Assembly: GCA_964369425.1 (NCBI GenBank)
Contig: CAYJGW010000009.1
Span: forward strand, 1 to 60,229
DNA length: 60,229 nt
Reading direction: 5' to 3'
From: CAUPWF01 sp964369425
GTDB lineage: Bacteria; Bacillota; Clostridia; Lachnospirales; Lachnospiraceae
Numbering within the stretch: the stretch's first letter is position 1; each line of letters opens with the position of its first letter. The position numbers and the translations under genes are program-made. Positions 50,768-59,380 of the stretch are shown in pieces. The notes below the pieces were generated by a model. That model was not told the DNA's origin and ran no database searches. It saw nothing but the letters and a program-made list of their open reading frames with translations.

Positions 50768-51505
50768 CTATTCATCATAATAGACTTCTTCTAAGCAAAG
50801 TCCTATAGCTGGTGCTGTTTGTCCAGCATTTTCTCTCAACTTCCCTTGTACGATTTGTTCCATATCTGTTATTGCTCTTTCACCACGACCTATTTCTAGC
50901 AAAGTTCCAGTCATAATTCGAACCATGTGGTTCAAAAAACCAGATCCATAATAATAAATCATTATTCGACTATTCTGTTCTTTTATCTTAATCTCATAGA
51001 TGGTTCTTATATGATTCTTATCATCCTTCTTATCACAAAACGCTGTAAAGTCTTTTGTTCCTATCAATCCTTTTGCTGCTTCTTTCATTCGTTCAACATT
51101 CAATTGCTTTGGATGATGCAATGCGTATTTCCTCGTAAACACCTGTGGCTTACTTCTTGTATCTATTGTATAGGAATAACACTTTTTCTTTGCTGAGAGC
51201 CTACTGTGGAACTTCTTTTTCACAAGTTCCATCTCAACAATTTTAATATCTTCTGGCAGTTTCTCATTCACCCGTTGCTTAAACTCATCGTCTATCTTTT
51301 TAGATATTAATACGTTTGCAACCTGTCCTCTCGCATGAACACCCGCATCTGTTCTTCCAGATCCATCAATGCTGATTTTATATCTCACTACCTTACTAAT
51401 TGCTTCTTCGATTTTATTTTGTATCGTTCTATCATCACTTGCTAACCTCTGCCATCCTTTATAATGACTTCCGTCATATGCGATTACCATTTTGTAATTT
51501 CTCAT
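50768..51505 (-). CDS. tRNA pseudouridine synthase, second TruA-family copy
   Basis: A 245-residue TruA-family protein with the catalytic Asp in IDGSGRTDAGVHARGQ (about residue 55) and LNHMVRIMTGTLLEIGRGE near the end. It is clearly divergent from the copy at 21094-21831 (for example AKKKCYSYTIDTRSKPQVF in place of KTMKTYEYQICNS). Both keep the active site, so they may have different target positions or one may be condition specific. It begins an operon with xthA, after the nrdR terminator. Confidence 0.88.
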   Translation of the reverse strand: MRNYKMVIAYDGSHYKGWQRLASDDRTIQNKIEEAISKVVRYKISIDGSGRTDAGVHARGQVANVLISKKIDDEFKQRVNEKLPEDIKIVEMELVKKKFHSRLSAKKKCYSYTIDTRSKPQVFTRKYALHHPKQLNVERMKEAAKGLIGTKDFTAFCDKKDDKNHIRTIYEIKIKEQNSRIMIYYYGSGFLNHMVRIMTGTLLEIGRGERAITDMEQIVQGKLRENAGQTAPAIGLCLEEVYYDE

Positions 51506-51545
51506 AAAACTCCCTACACTTAGAATAAATACGTTTGTCCAAACG

Positions 51546-51574
51546 AAAAAACGAGGATAATACTATCACCCTCG
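51546..51574 (-). terminator. Terminator of nrdR
   Basis: CGAGG and CCTCG arms extend inward with further pairs (GATA/TTATC) and are followed on the minus strand by TTTTTT. It lies just after the nrdR stop. Confidence 0.8.
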
Positions 51575-51582
51575 CAGTTCTT

Positions 51583-52035
51583 TTATTTATCAAGCACATT
51601 TTTCAGTTCTTCCATAAACGTATTCACATCTTTGAATTCGCGATATACCGAAGCAAACCTCACGTATGCAACTGGATCTAAATCTCGCAGTTTCTCCATC
51701 ACAATCTCGCCAATGTTCTCACTAGGAACTTCTTTTTCCTCGCTTGCAAAAACTTCTTTTTCTATCTCATCAATCACTTTTTGAATAGACTCTGCCGAAA
51801 CAGGTCTTTTGTAGCATGCTCTTAGTATCCCTGCTTCAATCTTACTTCTATCAAACACTTGTCTTGTATCATCTTTTTTGATAACAATCATCGGTATCGT
51901 CTCAACTTTTTCATAAGTCGTGAATCTTTTATCACACTCATCACACAATCTTCGTCTTCTAATTGTTCTACCTTCATCTGCTGGCCTAGAATCAATCACT
52001 CTTGTATCTGCATTATTGCAATATGGACACTTCAT
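51583..52035 (-). CDS. nrdR: Transcriptional repressor NrdR
   Basis: A 150-residue regulator of ribonucleotide reductase genes. An N-terminal zinc ribbon (CPYC...CDEC, residues 3-34) has RRRRLC and FTTYE, then an ATP-cone (about 45-140) that senses ATP/dATP. It has a promoter at 52093-52121 and its own terminator, so it is monocistronic. No ribonucleotide reductase gene is in the window. Confidence 0.95.
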   Translation of the reverse strand: MKCPYCNNADTRVIDSRPADEGRTIRRRRLCDECDKRFTTYEKVETIPMIVIKKDDTRQVFDRSKIEAGILRACYKRPVSAESIQKVIDEIEKEVFASEEKEVPSENIGEIVMEKLRDLDPVAYVRFASVYREFKDVNTFMEELKNVLDK

Positions 52036-52092
52036 GCCTTCACCTACTCTCTACTAATCCCTCATTACTACTTTTTTGTCATTAACAGAAAT

Positions 52093-52121
52093 ATTTTACC
52101 ATATTTATTTTTTTTCTACAA
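52093..52121 (-). promoter_or_regulatory. Promoter of nrdR
   Basis: TTGTAG (52116-52121, minus strand), a 17-base A-rich spacer and TAAAAT (52093-52098), about 58 bases before the start codon. Confidence 0.55.
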
Positions 52122-52184
52122 TGTATTAATCCTTATGTTTATCGAATTTTTATACTCTTTTATGTACTAGGCTACCAAATCCCC

Positions 52185-52214
52185 TTGACAAGACAATCTT
52201 TTTTTTACTATAAT
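52185..52214 (+). promoter_or_regulatory. Promoter of the tmRNA gene
   Basis: Consensus TTGACA (52185-52190) and consensus TATAAT (52209-52214) with an 18-base spacer. The precursor starts near 52221 and has a 5' extension of about 50 bases with two small hairpins (CAGACA/TGTCTG and TTCAC/GTGAA) before the mature tmRNA. Confidence 0.82.
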
Positions 52215-52270
52215 ATACTTCACCAGACAAAACTGTCTGTTGTTCACCAGTTATCCAGTGAATATCACTA

Positions 52271-52612
52271 GGGCTTGTACTGGTTTCGACGGGGGTTTAG
52301 AAGGTTGGGAAGCCATCTACGGGGCGGGACCGTATAATAATCCGTAATTAAATATAAACGCAGACGAAAATTTAGCGTACGCTGCCTAGTGGCAGCAGTC
52401 GACCTTAAGCCACTCATCGCTTAAGTACTCGGCTTCAACTAGATGAGAAACCTTATTGGCTAAGCTTTGCACCAATAGATGTATTATGAAGCTACTAAAA
52501 CCAAAAGCCTGTCATTAGGCGGTTGGTAGAGGGAATGTCAATATAATGACTGTGATGGGAGATGCCTAATTGGAAGAGCTTTCGGACGCGGGTTCGATCC
52601 CCGCCAGGTCCA
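52271..52612 (+). ncRNA. ssrA: Transfer-messenger RNA (tmRNA)
   Basis: The 5' end GGGCTTGTACTGGTTTCGAC and the 3' end GGACGCGGGTTCGATCCC are the tmRNA hallmarks. The acceptor stem GGGCTTG pairs with CAGGTCC over 7 bp including two G-U pairs, with discriminator A at 52612. No CCA is encoded (TAC follows), so it must be added. The reading frame at 52360-52389 gives the tag ADENLAYAA and TAG, preceded by the charged Ala. It rescues stalled ribosomes with SmpB. A terminator follows at once. Confidence 0.95.
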
Positions 52613-52618
52613 TACATC

Positions 52619-52661
52619 AAAAAACAGGGAAACGCCTAATTTATGGCATTTCCCTGTTTTT
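52619..52661 (+). terminator. Terminator of the tmRNA gene
   Basis: AAAACAGGGAAA and TTTCCCTGTTTT pair, and after one mismatch the stem continues as GCC/GGC. A T run follows. Confidence 0.88.
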
Positions 52662-52830
52662 AATTTGCTTTGAAACTATTATTATTCTCTTTACACATTA
52701 TTCTAAAGCATGTATACTAAAGTTATGTACCAATTTTAGCACTGTAACGTAGTAACCAAAACCATTTTTTCTACTTTCATTTAATGTTACAATACATATT
52801 TTTCAAAATTTTCAAAAGGGAGTTTTTATA

Positions 52831-54999
52831 ATGATGAATAATACTAAATTTAGAAGCCTTTCAACAAGAATTGCAATTTACCTCTCCATCACATTAGTAG
52901 TCGTATTCTCAATTTTTTTAGTTTCTTCTACTGCAACCTTACAATCTATGTTTAGTTCAAAAACCACTAATGAATTATTCGCTATTGCTCAATCAAATGC
53001 GAAGTCTGCTCAGTCAATTATCGATGGAGCATTATTTTCTAATGCAAATGCAACAGATTATGTAATTTCTCAGTATGACAATTTTTCTAAAGAAAATGAT
53101 ATGACTTTTTCAAGCCAAATTTTTCCAGACTATAACCTTAACTTAACACTTTACAACACTGAAAATTATCTCTTTGAAACTTTTTCTTCAGCTACCAAAA
53201 ATAATGATGCAGTAGTTGGTATGGGCGTACTTTTTGCACCAGGTGCTTTCGGTAACTTTGAAGATTACGCAATTTTTGTAGTAGAAGATGCAGCCCAACA
53301 AGGAAGCTATGACGTTGCTTATACCGCAGATTATTTGGAAGCTGAATATTATTCTGTTCCTATGCAAACAAAAGAAATATATATAACAGATCCATATGTC
53401 TCTACTGCAAATGCCGGAAAAATCATTGTTACTGTTTGTACTCCAATTGTGGTTGAAAACGAAAGTGTCGGAGTGATTGTTACTGATATTCTTACTTCTG
53501 CATTTACTCAACAAGTCAGCAACAGCCCTGACTTTGAGACCACATTTTCCAGTATATTTACTCAAAGTGGCGCATTTATTAATGATACGTCTACTGATGA
53601 TTATTTAGGTGAATCACATCTTGACAACGCAGAAACTTCAGAGCAAGCACAAGATTTGCAATCTAAAATATCTTCAAATTCTCCATTTACTGCAGTGGTT
53701 GGAGATAACACAAATTTTTATTATCCTTTACAACTGATGGAAACTACTTGGTGGTCTGTAAGTGGAATTTCTACCGCTGAAATGAACTCTAACACCGCAA
53801 CTATGGCTATAATACTTATCCTTTCGTCACTAGGTTGTATGATAATTATCCTCATTGTATCAATAATTGTTATCAAGCGTTCACTCGCTCCACTTTCACA
53901 GCTTAATTCAATGGCAAACAACATTGCAAATGGTAACTTTGATACCCGAACAAGAGTTACTTCAAATGATGAAATCGGAAATCTTCAAACTAGCTTTAAT
54001 GATATGTCTGATACGCTCGCAAAAATTGTCTGTGAAATTGAAAATTTGTTATTCTCTATGAGTAATGGTAATTTTGATTTAACCGTTTCAGGAAATGATT
54101 TATATGTAGGCAGCCTTAACAGTATTAAGACTAGCTTTGAAAAAATCATAGTGCAAATCGGAAATACAATGTACGGTATTAAATCTTCAGCACATCAAAT
54201 GTCAAATGTTTCTATAACAATGTCATCTGCTGCGTCCACAATTGCTCAAGGTAATGAACAACAAGCAAATTCTGTAGAAGAATTATTAACTTCTATGAAC
54301 GCAATCTCAGGATTTATTAATACTACTGCTCAAAACGGTACTAATGCTGGTTTAATGGCTAATAAAATTGCTGATGGCATTGATCAAAATAGTCATCAAA
54401 TGCATGAACTTATGGTAGCTATGAACGAAATTGCAAAAAACTCAAATGAAATCAGCAAGATTATTAAAACTATTGAAGATATCGCGTTCCAAACTAATAT
54501 TTTAGCTCTAAATGCTGCTGTCGAGGCTGCTAGCGCTGGTACAGCGGGAAAGGGTTTTGCTGTTGTTGCTGATGAAGTTCGTAACCTTGCCAATAAATCT
54601 TCTATTGCTGCTAAAGATACTGCAGATTTAATTAGTTCTTCTATATTATCAATTGAAAAGGGTGTTACTCTTGCAAAACAAGCCGAAGAAGGACTTGACC
54701 AAACTGTTCTTGAAGTTCAAGATTGTGCAACTTTAATAAGAAATATTGCTGATAGCACCAATAAACAATCTCGTACTATAGAACAAATTAAAGATGGTGT
54801 TGCTCAAATTTCTGATGTTACTCAATCTAATGCTATTTTAAGCCATGAAAGTGCATCTACAGGCTCACAACTTTCTAACCAAGCTAGTGGACTTTCCAAC
54901 CTCGTATCTGTATTTAAGCTTTCCTCGCACAGTCAGCAATCCTTTGTTGCGCAGGATGACATTCACCCTCAGGCTTTATTAAATAAAATGAACGAATGA
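52831..54999 (+). CDS. Methyl-accepting chemotaxis protein with extracytoplasmic Cache-like sensor
   Basis: A 722-residue chemoreceptor: membrane segment (about 15-35), large extracytoplasmic sensor (about 40-325, Cache-like, with YITDPYVSTANAGKIIVTVCTPI), second membrane segment (about 328-350), HAMP (about 350-405) and signalling domain (about 440-700) with the tip IAFQTNILALNAAVEAASAG and GKGFAVVADEVRNLA. The start has AAAGGGAG eight bases upstream. It is convergent with the next chemoreceptor and shares its terminator. Ligand not predictable; dCache receptors often bind amino acids or organic acids. Confidence 0.9.
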   Translation: MMNNTKFRSLSTRIAIYLSITLVVVFSIFLVSSTATLQSMFSSKTTNELFAIAQSNAKSAQSIIDGALFSNANATDYVISQYDNFSKENDMTFSSQIFPDYNLNLTLYNTENYLFETFSSATKNNDAVVGMGVLFAPGAFGNFEDYAIFVVEDAAQQGSYDVAYTADYLEAEYYSVPMQTKEIYITDPYVSTANAGKIIVTVCTPIVVENESVGVIVTDILTSAFTQQVSNSPDFETTFSSIFTQSGAFINDTSTDDYLGESHLDNAETSEQAQDLQSKISSNSPFTAVVGDNTNFYYPLQLMETTWWSVSGISTAEMNSNTATMAIILILSSLGCMIIILIVSIIVIKRSLAPLSQLNSMANNIANGNFDTRTRVTSNDEIGNLQTSFNDMSDTLAKIVCEIENLLFSMSNGNFDLTVSGNDLYVGSLNSIKTSFEKIIVQIGNTMYGIKSSAHQMSNVSITMSSAASTIAQGNEQQANSVEELLTSMNAISGFINTTAQNGTNAGLMANKIADGIDQNSHQMHELMVAMNEIAKNSNEISKIIKTIEDIAFQTNILALNAAVEAASAGTAGKGFAVVADEVRNLANKSSIAAKDTADLISSSILSIEKGVTLAKQAEEGLDQTVLEVQDCATLIRNIADSTNKQSRTIEQIKDGVAQISDVTQSNAILSHESASTGSQLSNQASGLSNLVSVFKLSSHSQQSFVAQDDIHPQALLNKMNE

Positions 55000-55023
55000 A
55001 ATCAATACAAGAAATAATTCATT

Positions 55024-55075
55024 AGATAGGTAAGAAAAAAGTGGTCAAATGCGACCACTTTTTTCTTACCTATCT
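55024..55075. terminator. Shared terminator of the two convergent chemoreceptor genes
   Basis: A 23-bp perfect stem (55024-55046 with 55053-55075), loop AAATGC, contains A6 and T6 runs in its arms, so it works in both directions. The stop codon of the minus-strand gene (55066) lies inside the 3' arm. Confidence 0.85.
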
Positions 55076-56760
55076 TTCTTTAATGTGAATTTATTCACCA
55101 TTGCTTCCAATCTTTGTGCCTGTACTGATAACTCTTCACTTGCTGCTGCACTTTCTTCTGAAGTTGCAGAATTTTGATTTACCACATGAGAGATTTGCTC
55201 AATGCTAGTATTGATATTATTAACCGCTTGGGCTTGTTCATTAGACGAATTGCTGATGCTGTCCATATACACTTTCACTTCACTCGTCTTATCTGTAATC
55301 ACTCCTATTGCTTCAGCAGTCTCTTTTGCTATCACATTGCCCTCTCTAACAACCTTTAATGTTTCTTCAATTAGATCTGCTGTATCTTTTGCCGACTGAG
55401 CCGATTTTTCCGCCAAACCTCTCACTTCATCTGCCACAATGACAAATCCTTTTCCTGCATTCCCAGCTCGTACAGCTTCCACCGCCGCATTTAAAGACAG
55501 TAAGTTTGTCTGGAAGGCAATATCGTCAATGCTTTTAATGATTTTTCGAACCTCTTCTGATTTTATATTAATTGACTCCATCGCTTCCATCATCCTAGAC
55601 ATCCGCTCATTCCCTACTTCTAAGGCATTTACTACAGCTTGCGTAGCAATATTGGCCTGCTCTGAGTTTTCTGCAGTTGCTCCAATCTCGTTTGTGATAT
55701 TATGAATTGACAGTGCCAACTCTTGTATATTTCTTGATTGAGTAGTAGCCCCTTCTGCAAGGGATGTCGCACTTACAGCAACATGCTCACTATCCAAACT
55801 CACTTGCTTTGAAACACTGTTAATCTGTCGCAACGTATGAGAAAGACTCGTTACAATTGTCTTTTTCGATTCAGACAAGGAGTGAAAATCTCCCGTATAG
55901 TATTCTTCAAAATTGTTGATATCTATATCAAAATTTCCTTTTGCTATCTGAGAAAAACTATAATCTAATTCATTGATAATCGTTGACATATTGTTTAGTA
56001 TTGTCTTTGTCCCATGAGTTAACATTCCGATCTCTGAAGTGGTACTCTCTCGTTTAAACTCTTGTTTCAATTCTCCTTTTGATATCCCCAATATAACATC
56101 TGTACATTGGCAAATCGGTTCAATCACCACTCTCCGCATCATATATTCCGTAATAAGTTGTCCTACCATTAATAAAGCCAAAAGAATAATTAAGACTACT
56201 TGCATTAATTTCAATTGTTCCTGTATATCTGACGATTCTTTGCGTGTCCTTGAGTCTAGCATCTCTTTGAATTGATTCTCTAAACTCAATATCTCTTCTT
56301 TCGTCTTCGTATATTCTTCTCCAAACACCATATCTATCGCTTCTTCTCTTTGACCCGACTCAATAGTTTCCATCGCTGCTGTCTCTAATGGTACCAATTG
56401 ATTGGATAAAGCTTGCATTTGAAGTATGATACCCTCTTCTTCCTGTGTAATACCTATGTTTTTCATATTCTCTACACTTATTTCACGATTCTGTAACTCT
56501 TCTACCTCTCGAAAATAATTCTCTTTATAAGATATATCTTGTGTCGCCACATATGCCCGTATTTCATCCGTCAAAAAATCCGATGCTGAGATAAACCGAT
56601 CAGAGTTAATCAATAATTCCGTTCTATTATTACTAATCTCTTCACTTTCCTTGGTAATCCCCCAAATATTAATGGCAGTTGCTATTATCACAAGTATCGC
56701 AAGACCTATCCCTAAGTTTTTTATATTTTGTACCGTTCTTATCTTTAGTGCTTTTTTCAT
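55066..56760 (-). CDS. Methyl-accepting chemotaxis protein with four-helix-bundle sensor
   Basis: A 564-residue chemoreceptor: membrane segment (about 8-28), helical extracytoplasmic bundle (about 30-185, 4HB type, with RFISASDFLTDEIRAYVATQD), second membrane segment (about 190-210), HAMP (about 212-265) and signalling domain with IAFQTNLLSLNAAVEAVRAG and GKGFVIVADEVRGLAEK. I chose the ATG at 56760, where the membrane segment begins properly; the upstream frame is open 54 bases further but lacks a ribosome site. The site for this start is weak too. Confidence 0.88.
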   Translation of the reverse strand: MKKALKIRTVQNIKNLGIGLAILVIIATAINIWGITKESEEISNNRTELLINSDRFISASDFLTDEIRAYVATQDISYKENYFREVEELQNREISVENMKNIGITQEEEGIILQMQALSNQLVPLETAAMETIESGQREEAIDMVFGEEYTKTKEEILSLENQFKEMLDSRTRKESSDIQEQLKLMQVVLIILLALLMVGQLITEYMMRRVVIEPICQCTDVILGISKGELKQEFKRESTTSEIGMLTHGTKTILNNMSTIINELDYSFSQIAKGNFDIDINNFEEYYTGDFHSLSESKKTIVTSLSHTLRQINSVSKQVSLDSEHVAVSATSLAEGATTQSRNIQELALSIHNITNEIGATAENSEQANIATQAVVNALEVGNERMSRMMEAMESINIKSEEVRKIIKSIDDIAFQTNLLSLNAAVEAVRAGNAGKGFVIVADEVRGLAEKSAQSAKDTADLIEETLKVVREGNVIAKETAEAIGVITDKTSEVKVYMDSISNSSNEQAQAVNNINTSIEQISHVVNQNSATSEESAAASEELSVQAQRLEAMVNKFTLKKDR

Positions 56761-56937
56761 CTTACCATCATACCTTTCTGATTCGAAAAAATATTCATAC
56801 CTCCTATATATCATTTTTCTACTCTCTATTAGTTATTCTTAATTATACTCCTTCAATTCCTAGTATTCTGTAGATGCAATATGGCTGTTTTTTTAACATA
56901 TTGTGACTTCACTCTTATGTTTTCCTTATATTTAAAC

Positions 56938-56984
56938 AAAAAAGCAGAGATTCTATCGTTTCCTGATAGTCTCTCCGCTTTTTT
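56938..56984 (-). terminator. Terminator of the amino-acid ABC operon
   Basis: AAAAAAGC, GAGA and CTATC pair with GATAG, CTCT and GCTTTTTT with small internal loops. The T run on the minus strand follows the ATPase stop codon, which the hairpin slightly overlaps. Confidence 0.8.
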
Positions 56985-57729
56985 ATATTATTTTCGATAA
57001 AAATCCTTGTAGTCGATCTGACTTCGGATGTGCAAAAAATTCTTCGGGTTCATTTTGTTCTACTATGTTACCCTCATCCATAAAGATACATCTAGTGGCT
57101 ACCTCTTTTGCAAATCCCATCTCATGAGTTACAACAATCATCGTCATTCCATCTCTAGCTAACTTCTTCATAATATCGAGAACTTCACCTACCATCTCTG
57201 GATCTAGTGCTGAGGTTGGTTCATCAAATAACATCACATCTGGATTCATCGCTAAAGCTCTAACGATTGCTATTCTTTGCTTTTGTCCTCCCGATAACTT
57301 TGATGGATAAGTATTCGCTTTTTCGCTTAAACCTACCATTTCAAGTAATTCCATCGCTTTTGTTTCTGCTTCACCCTTACTCAACCCCATCAATTTTATA
57401 GGACCCAATGTGATATTTTCCATTACATTCATATGAGGGAACAAATTAAAATGCTGAAACACCATCCCCATTTTTCTTCTATGTTCATCAATATTTACCT
57501 TTTTATCTGTAATATCAACGCCTTCAAAGATTATCTTTCCACTAGTTGGAACCTCTAATAAATTTAACGAGCGTAAAAATGTTGATTTTCCCGAACCAGA
57601 TGGTCCTACAATTACAACAACTTCTCCTTTTTTTATTTCCTCTGTAACTCCATTGAGTGCATGTAATTTATTTTCAAAAACTTTATGCACCTCTTCTACT
57701 CGTATTAAAGTATCTCCATTAATGATCAC
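56983..57729 (-). CDS. Polar amino-acid ABC transporter ATPase (GlnQ-like)
   Basis: A 248-residue ABC ATPase with Walker A GPSGSGKST (about residue 38), Q-loop VFQHFNLFPHMNVMENI typical of polar amino-acid importers, signature LSGGQKQRIAIVRALA, Walker B MLFDEPTSALDPEMVGEVL and VTHEM. It powers import by the adjacent permease and binding protein. It overlaps the permease by 11 bases. Confidence 0.93.
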   Translation of the reverse strand: MIINGDTLIRVEEVHKVFENKLHALNGVTEEIKKGEVVVIVGPSGSGKSTFLRSLNLLEVPTSGKIIFEGVDITDKKVNIDEHRRKMGMVFQHFNLFPHMNVMENITLGPIKLMGLSKGEAETKAMELLEMVGLSEKANTYPSKLSGGQKQRIAIVRALAMNPDVMLFDEPTSALDPEMVGEVLDIMKKLARDGMTMIVVTHEMGFAKEVATRCIFMDEGNIVEQNEPEEFFAHPKSDRLQGFLSKII

Positions 57730-58420
57730 TATTTCTCAACCGCCTTTCTAATCGATTCACCAGCATAGTAAAAATCATTACCATGATTAGGTATATGAGT
57801 GCCACCGCAAACAGAGGCATCATGGCGCTATAGGTAATACTTCGAATCGTATCTCCCCCTCTGGTCAAATCTTGAAGACCGATATATCCACAAATTGATG
57901 TTTCTTTTAAGAGTACAATAAATTCATTTCCAAGTGCCGGTAACACGTTTTTAAACGCTTGTGGTAAAATGATATGTACCATTGTCTGCCTATAGTTAAA
58001 TCCAAGGCTTCTTCCTGCTTCAAACTGTCCATTATCAATAGACATAATTCCTGATCGTATAATCTCTGCTACGTATGCACCTGAATTGAATCCAAAAGCT
58101 AACACTGCTACCAATTCCTTGCTCACCCTCACACTTCCAAATATTACAAAATAAATAATCAAAAGTTGCACCACTACTGGTGTTCCACGTATGATGGTTA
58201 TATATATTTTACAAATAACATTCGCTAGTTTCATCTTTCCGGTCTTATCATGGGTAGCACGTATGATTGCAATCACAATTCCAAGTATAACTCCCATAAT
58301 CAACGCAAAGAAAGTGACTTGAAGTGTGACTCCAAGCCCTTCTAATATGTATCTCCATCTATCTTCTTCGATAAAATTTTGATAAAAAACATCCTTAAAT
58401 TCATTGAAATAATCTTGCAT
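57719..58420 (-). CDS. Polar amino-acid ABC transporter permease
   Basis: A 233-residue membrane protein with about five hydrophobic segments. The coupling motif is AGRSLGFNYRQTMVHIILPQAFKN (core EAGRSLGFNYRQT near residue 145), and RGTPVVVQLLIIYF is typical of the HisM/GlnP family. It probably works as a homodimer. It lies 27 bases behind the binding-protein gene. Confidence 0.92.
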   Translation of the reverse strand: MQDYFNEFKDVFYQNFIEEDRWRYILEGLGVTLQVTFFALIMGVILGIVIAIIRATHDKTGKMKLANVICKIYITIIRGTPVVVQLLIIYFVIFGSVRVSKELVAVLAFGFNSGAYVAEIIRSGIMSIDNGQFEAGRSLGFNYRQTMVHIILPQAFKNVLPALGNEFIVLLKETSICGYIGLQDLTRGGDTIRSITYSAMMPLFAVALIYLIMVMIFTMLVNRLERRLRNSDH

Positions 58421-58447
58421 AATTCCTCATCCTATTCTGTACAGAAA

Positions 58448-59224
58448 CTATTTTTTCACAATAATTACTTGCTTTGCAGTAACGTAAGTATCAGAAAAAT
58501 CTACGGATTTTTCTCTCTCAGGAGTAACCGTCATTCCTGCTGCACCAAAGTCTGCTTTTCCACTGTCTACAGCCGTAATGATGGAATCAAATGCCATATC
58601 CTCAATCACAAGTTCCATTCCTAATTTATCTGCGATTGCTGTCGCCATATCTACATCAATTCCTAGGATATCTCCACCTTCTTTAAATTCGTATGGTGGA
58701 AATTCCGCATTTGTTGCCATTACAAGTTCTCCATTCGAATAATCGATTCCTTCTGGAGATGTGTATCTCTCACCTTCGTCATTTAGGTAATAAGCTTGGA
58801 TTGCCTCAAATGTTCCATCTTCTTTCAACTCATCTAAAGCAGCGTTGAATTTATCTCGTAATTCTGTGTTTCCTTTTTTAAATGCCATTGCATACTCTTC
58901 TTCAGCGTATGTCGCTTCTAAGATTTCCAAATCATCATTTTCTTCAACAAAAGCTTCTGCTGGAAGATTATCAATTACTACCGCATCTACTTTATCTTGT
59001 TGCAGTGCTTGTACCGCTTCAAACCCTTTACTAAAACGTTCAATGTTATCATCTCCAAAATCGTCCGTACAGGCAATGTCTCCAGTTGTTCCTAGCTGCA
59101 CCCCTATCAAAGCACCTTCTAAATCCTCTGCACTATTTACCTCTTTTCCTGACCCTGAACATCCTGCTAGTCCTAGAACCATTAATCCCATAAGCATTAT
59201 ACTAACTACTTTTTTCATCTTCAT
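58448..59224 (-). CDS. Amino-acid-binding lipoprotein with circularly permuted domain order
   Basis: A 258-residue lipoprotein with lipobox LAGC at residues 19-22. The family order (SBP_bac_3) is normally lobe 1, starting with ATNAEFPPYEF, then lobe 2, starting with EDL.G..IGVQLGTTGD, then a C-terminal helix. Here lobe 2 and the C-terminal helix come first (about 30-145). A linker, YTSPEGIDYSNG (about 153-165), joins them to lobe 1 (about 167-258), which ends in TVTPEREKSVDFSDTYVTAKQVIIVKK. All pieces are present once, so the protein is permuted rather than truncated. It should still bind a polar amino acid and serve the permease and ATPase downstream. The start has GAGGAG seven bases upstream. 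Confidence 0.88.
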   Translation of the reverse strand: MKMKKVVSIMLMGLMVLGLAGCSGSGKEVNSAEDLEGALIGVQLGTTGDIACTDDFGDDNIERFSKGFEAVQALQQDKVDAVVIDNLPAEAFVEENDDLEILEATYAEEEYAMAFKKGNTELRDKFNAALDELKEDGTFEAIQAYYLNDEGERYTSPEGIDYSNGELVMATNAEFPPYEFKEGGDILGIDVDMATAIADKLGMELVIEDMAFDSIITAVDSGKADFGAAGMTVTPEREKSVDFSDTYVTAKQVIIVKK

Positions 59225-59265
59225 TTTAATTCTCCTCTTCGTATAAATATTCGCATATCTTGTAT

Positions 59266-59294
59266 ATTCTACTATTTCTTAAGATTTTTTGCAA
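59266..59294 (-). promoter_or_regulatory. Promoter of the amino-acid ABC operon
   Basis: TTGCAA (59289-59294, minus strand), a 17-base spacer and TAGAAT (59266-59271), about 42 bases before the binding-protein start. The divergent gene at 59381 may use TTGGTC and TATAGT with 17-base spacing around 59318-59346, a weaker match. Confidence 0.6.
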
Positions 59295-59380
59295 GTACTC
59301 CCGAATATTTATTTCTTTGGTCAATTGTGGTATACTAATTATAGTTTCTTTTCGGCGTTATATTTGGAAGGAGTAGCAAG

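Noticed and set aside
52570..52752. 60-codon plus-strand frame over the end of the tmRNA
   Set aside because: It starts inside the mature tmRNA and runs through its terminator; it has no ribosome site.
56887..56913. CAATATG...CATATTG inverted repeat upstream of the chemoreceptor
   Set aside because: Seven-base AT-rich arms over a 13-base gap in AT-rich DNA; no promoter could be anchored to it.
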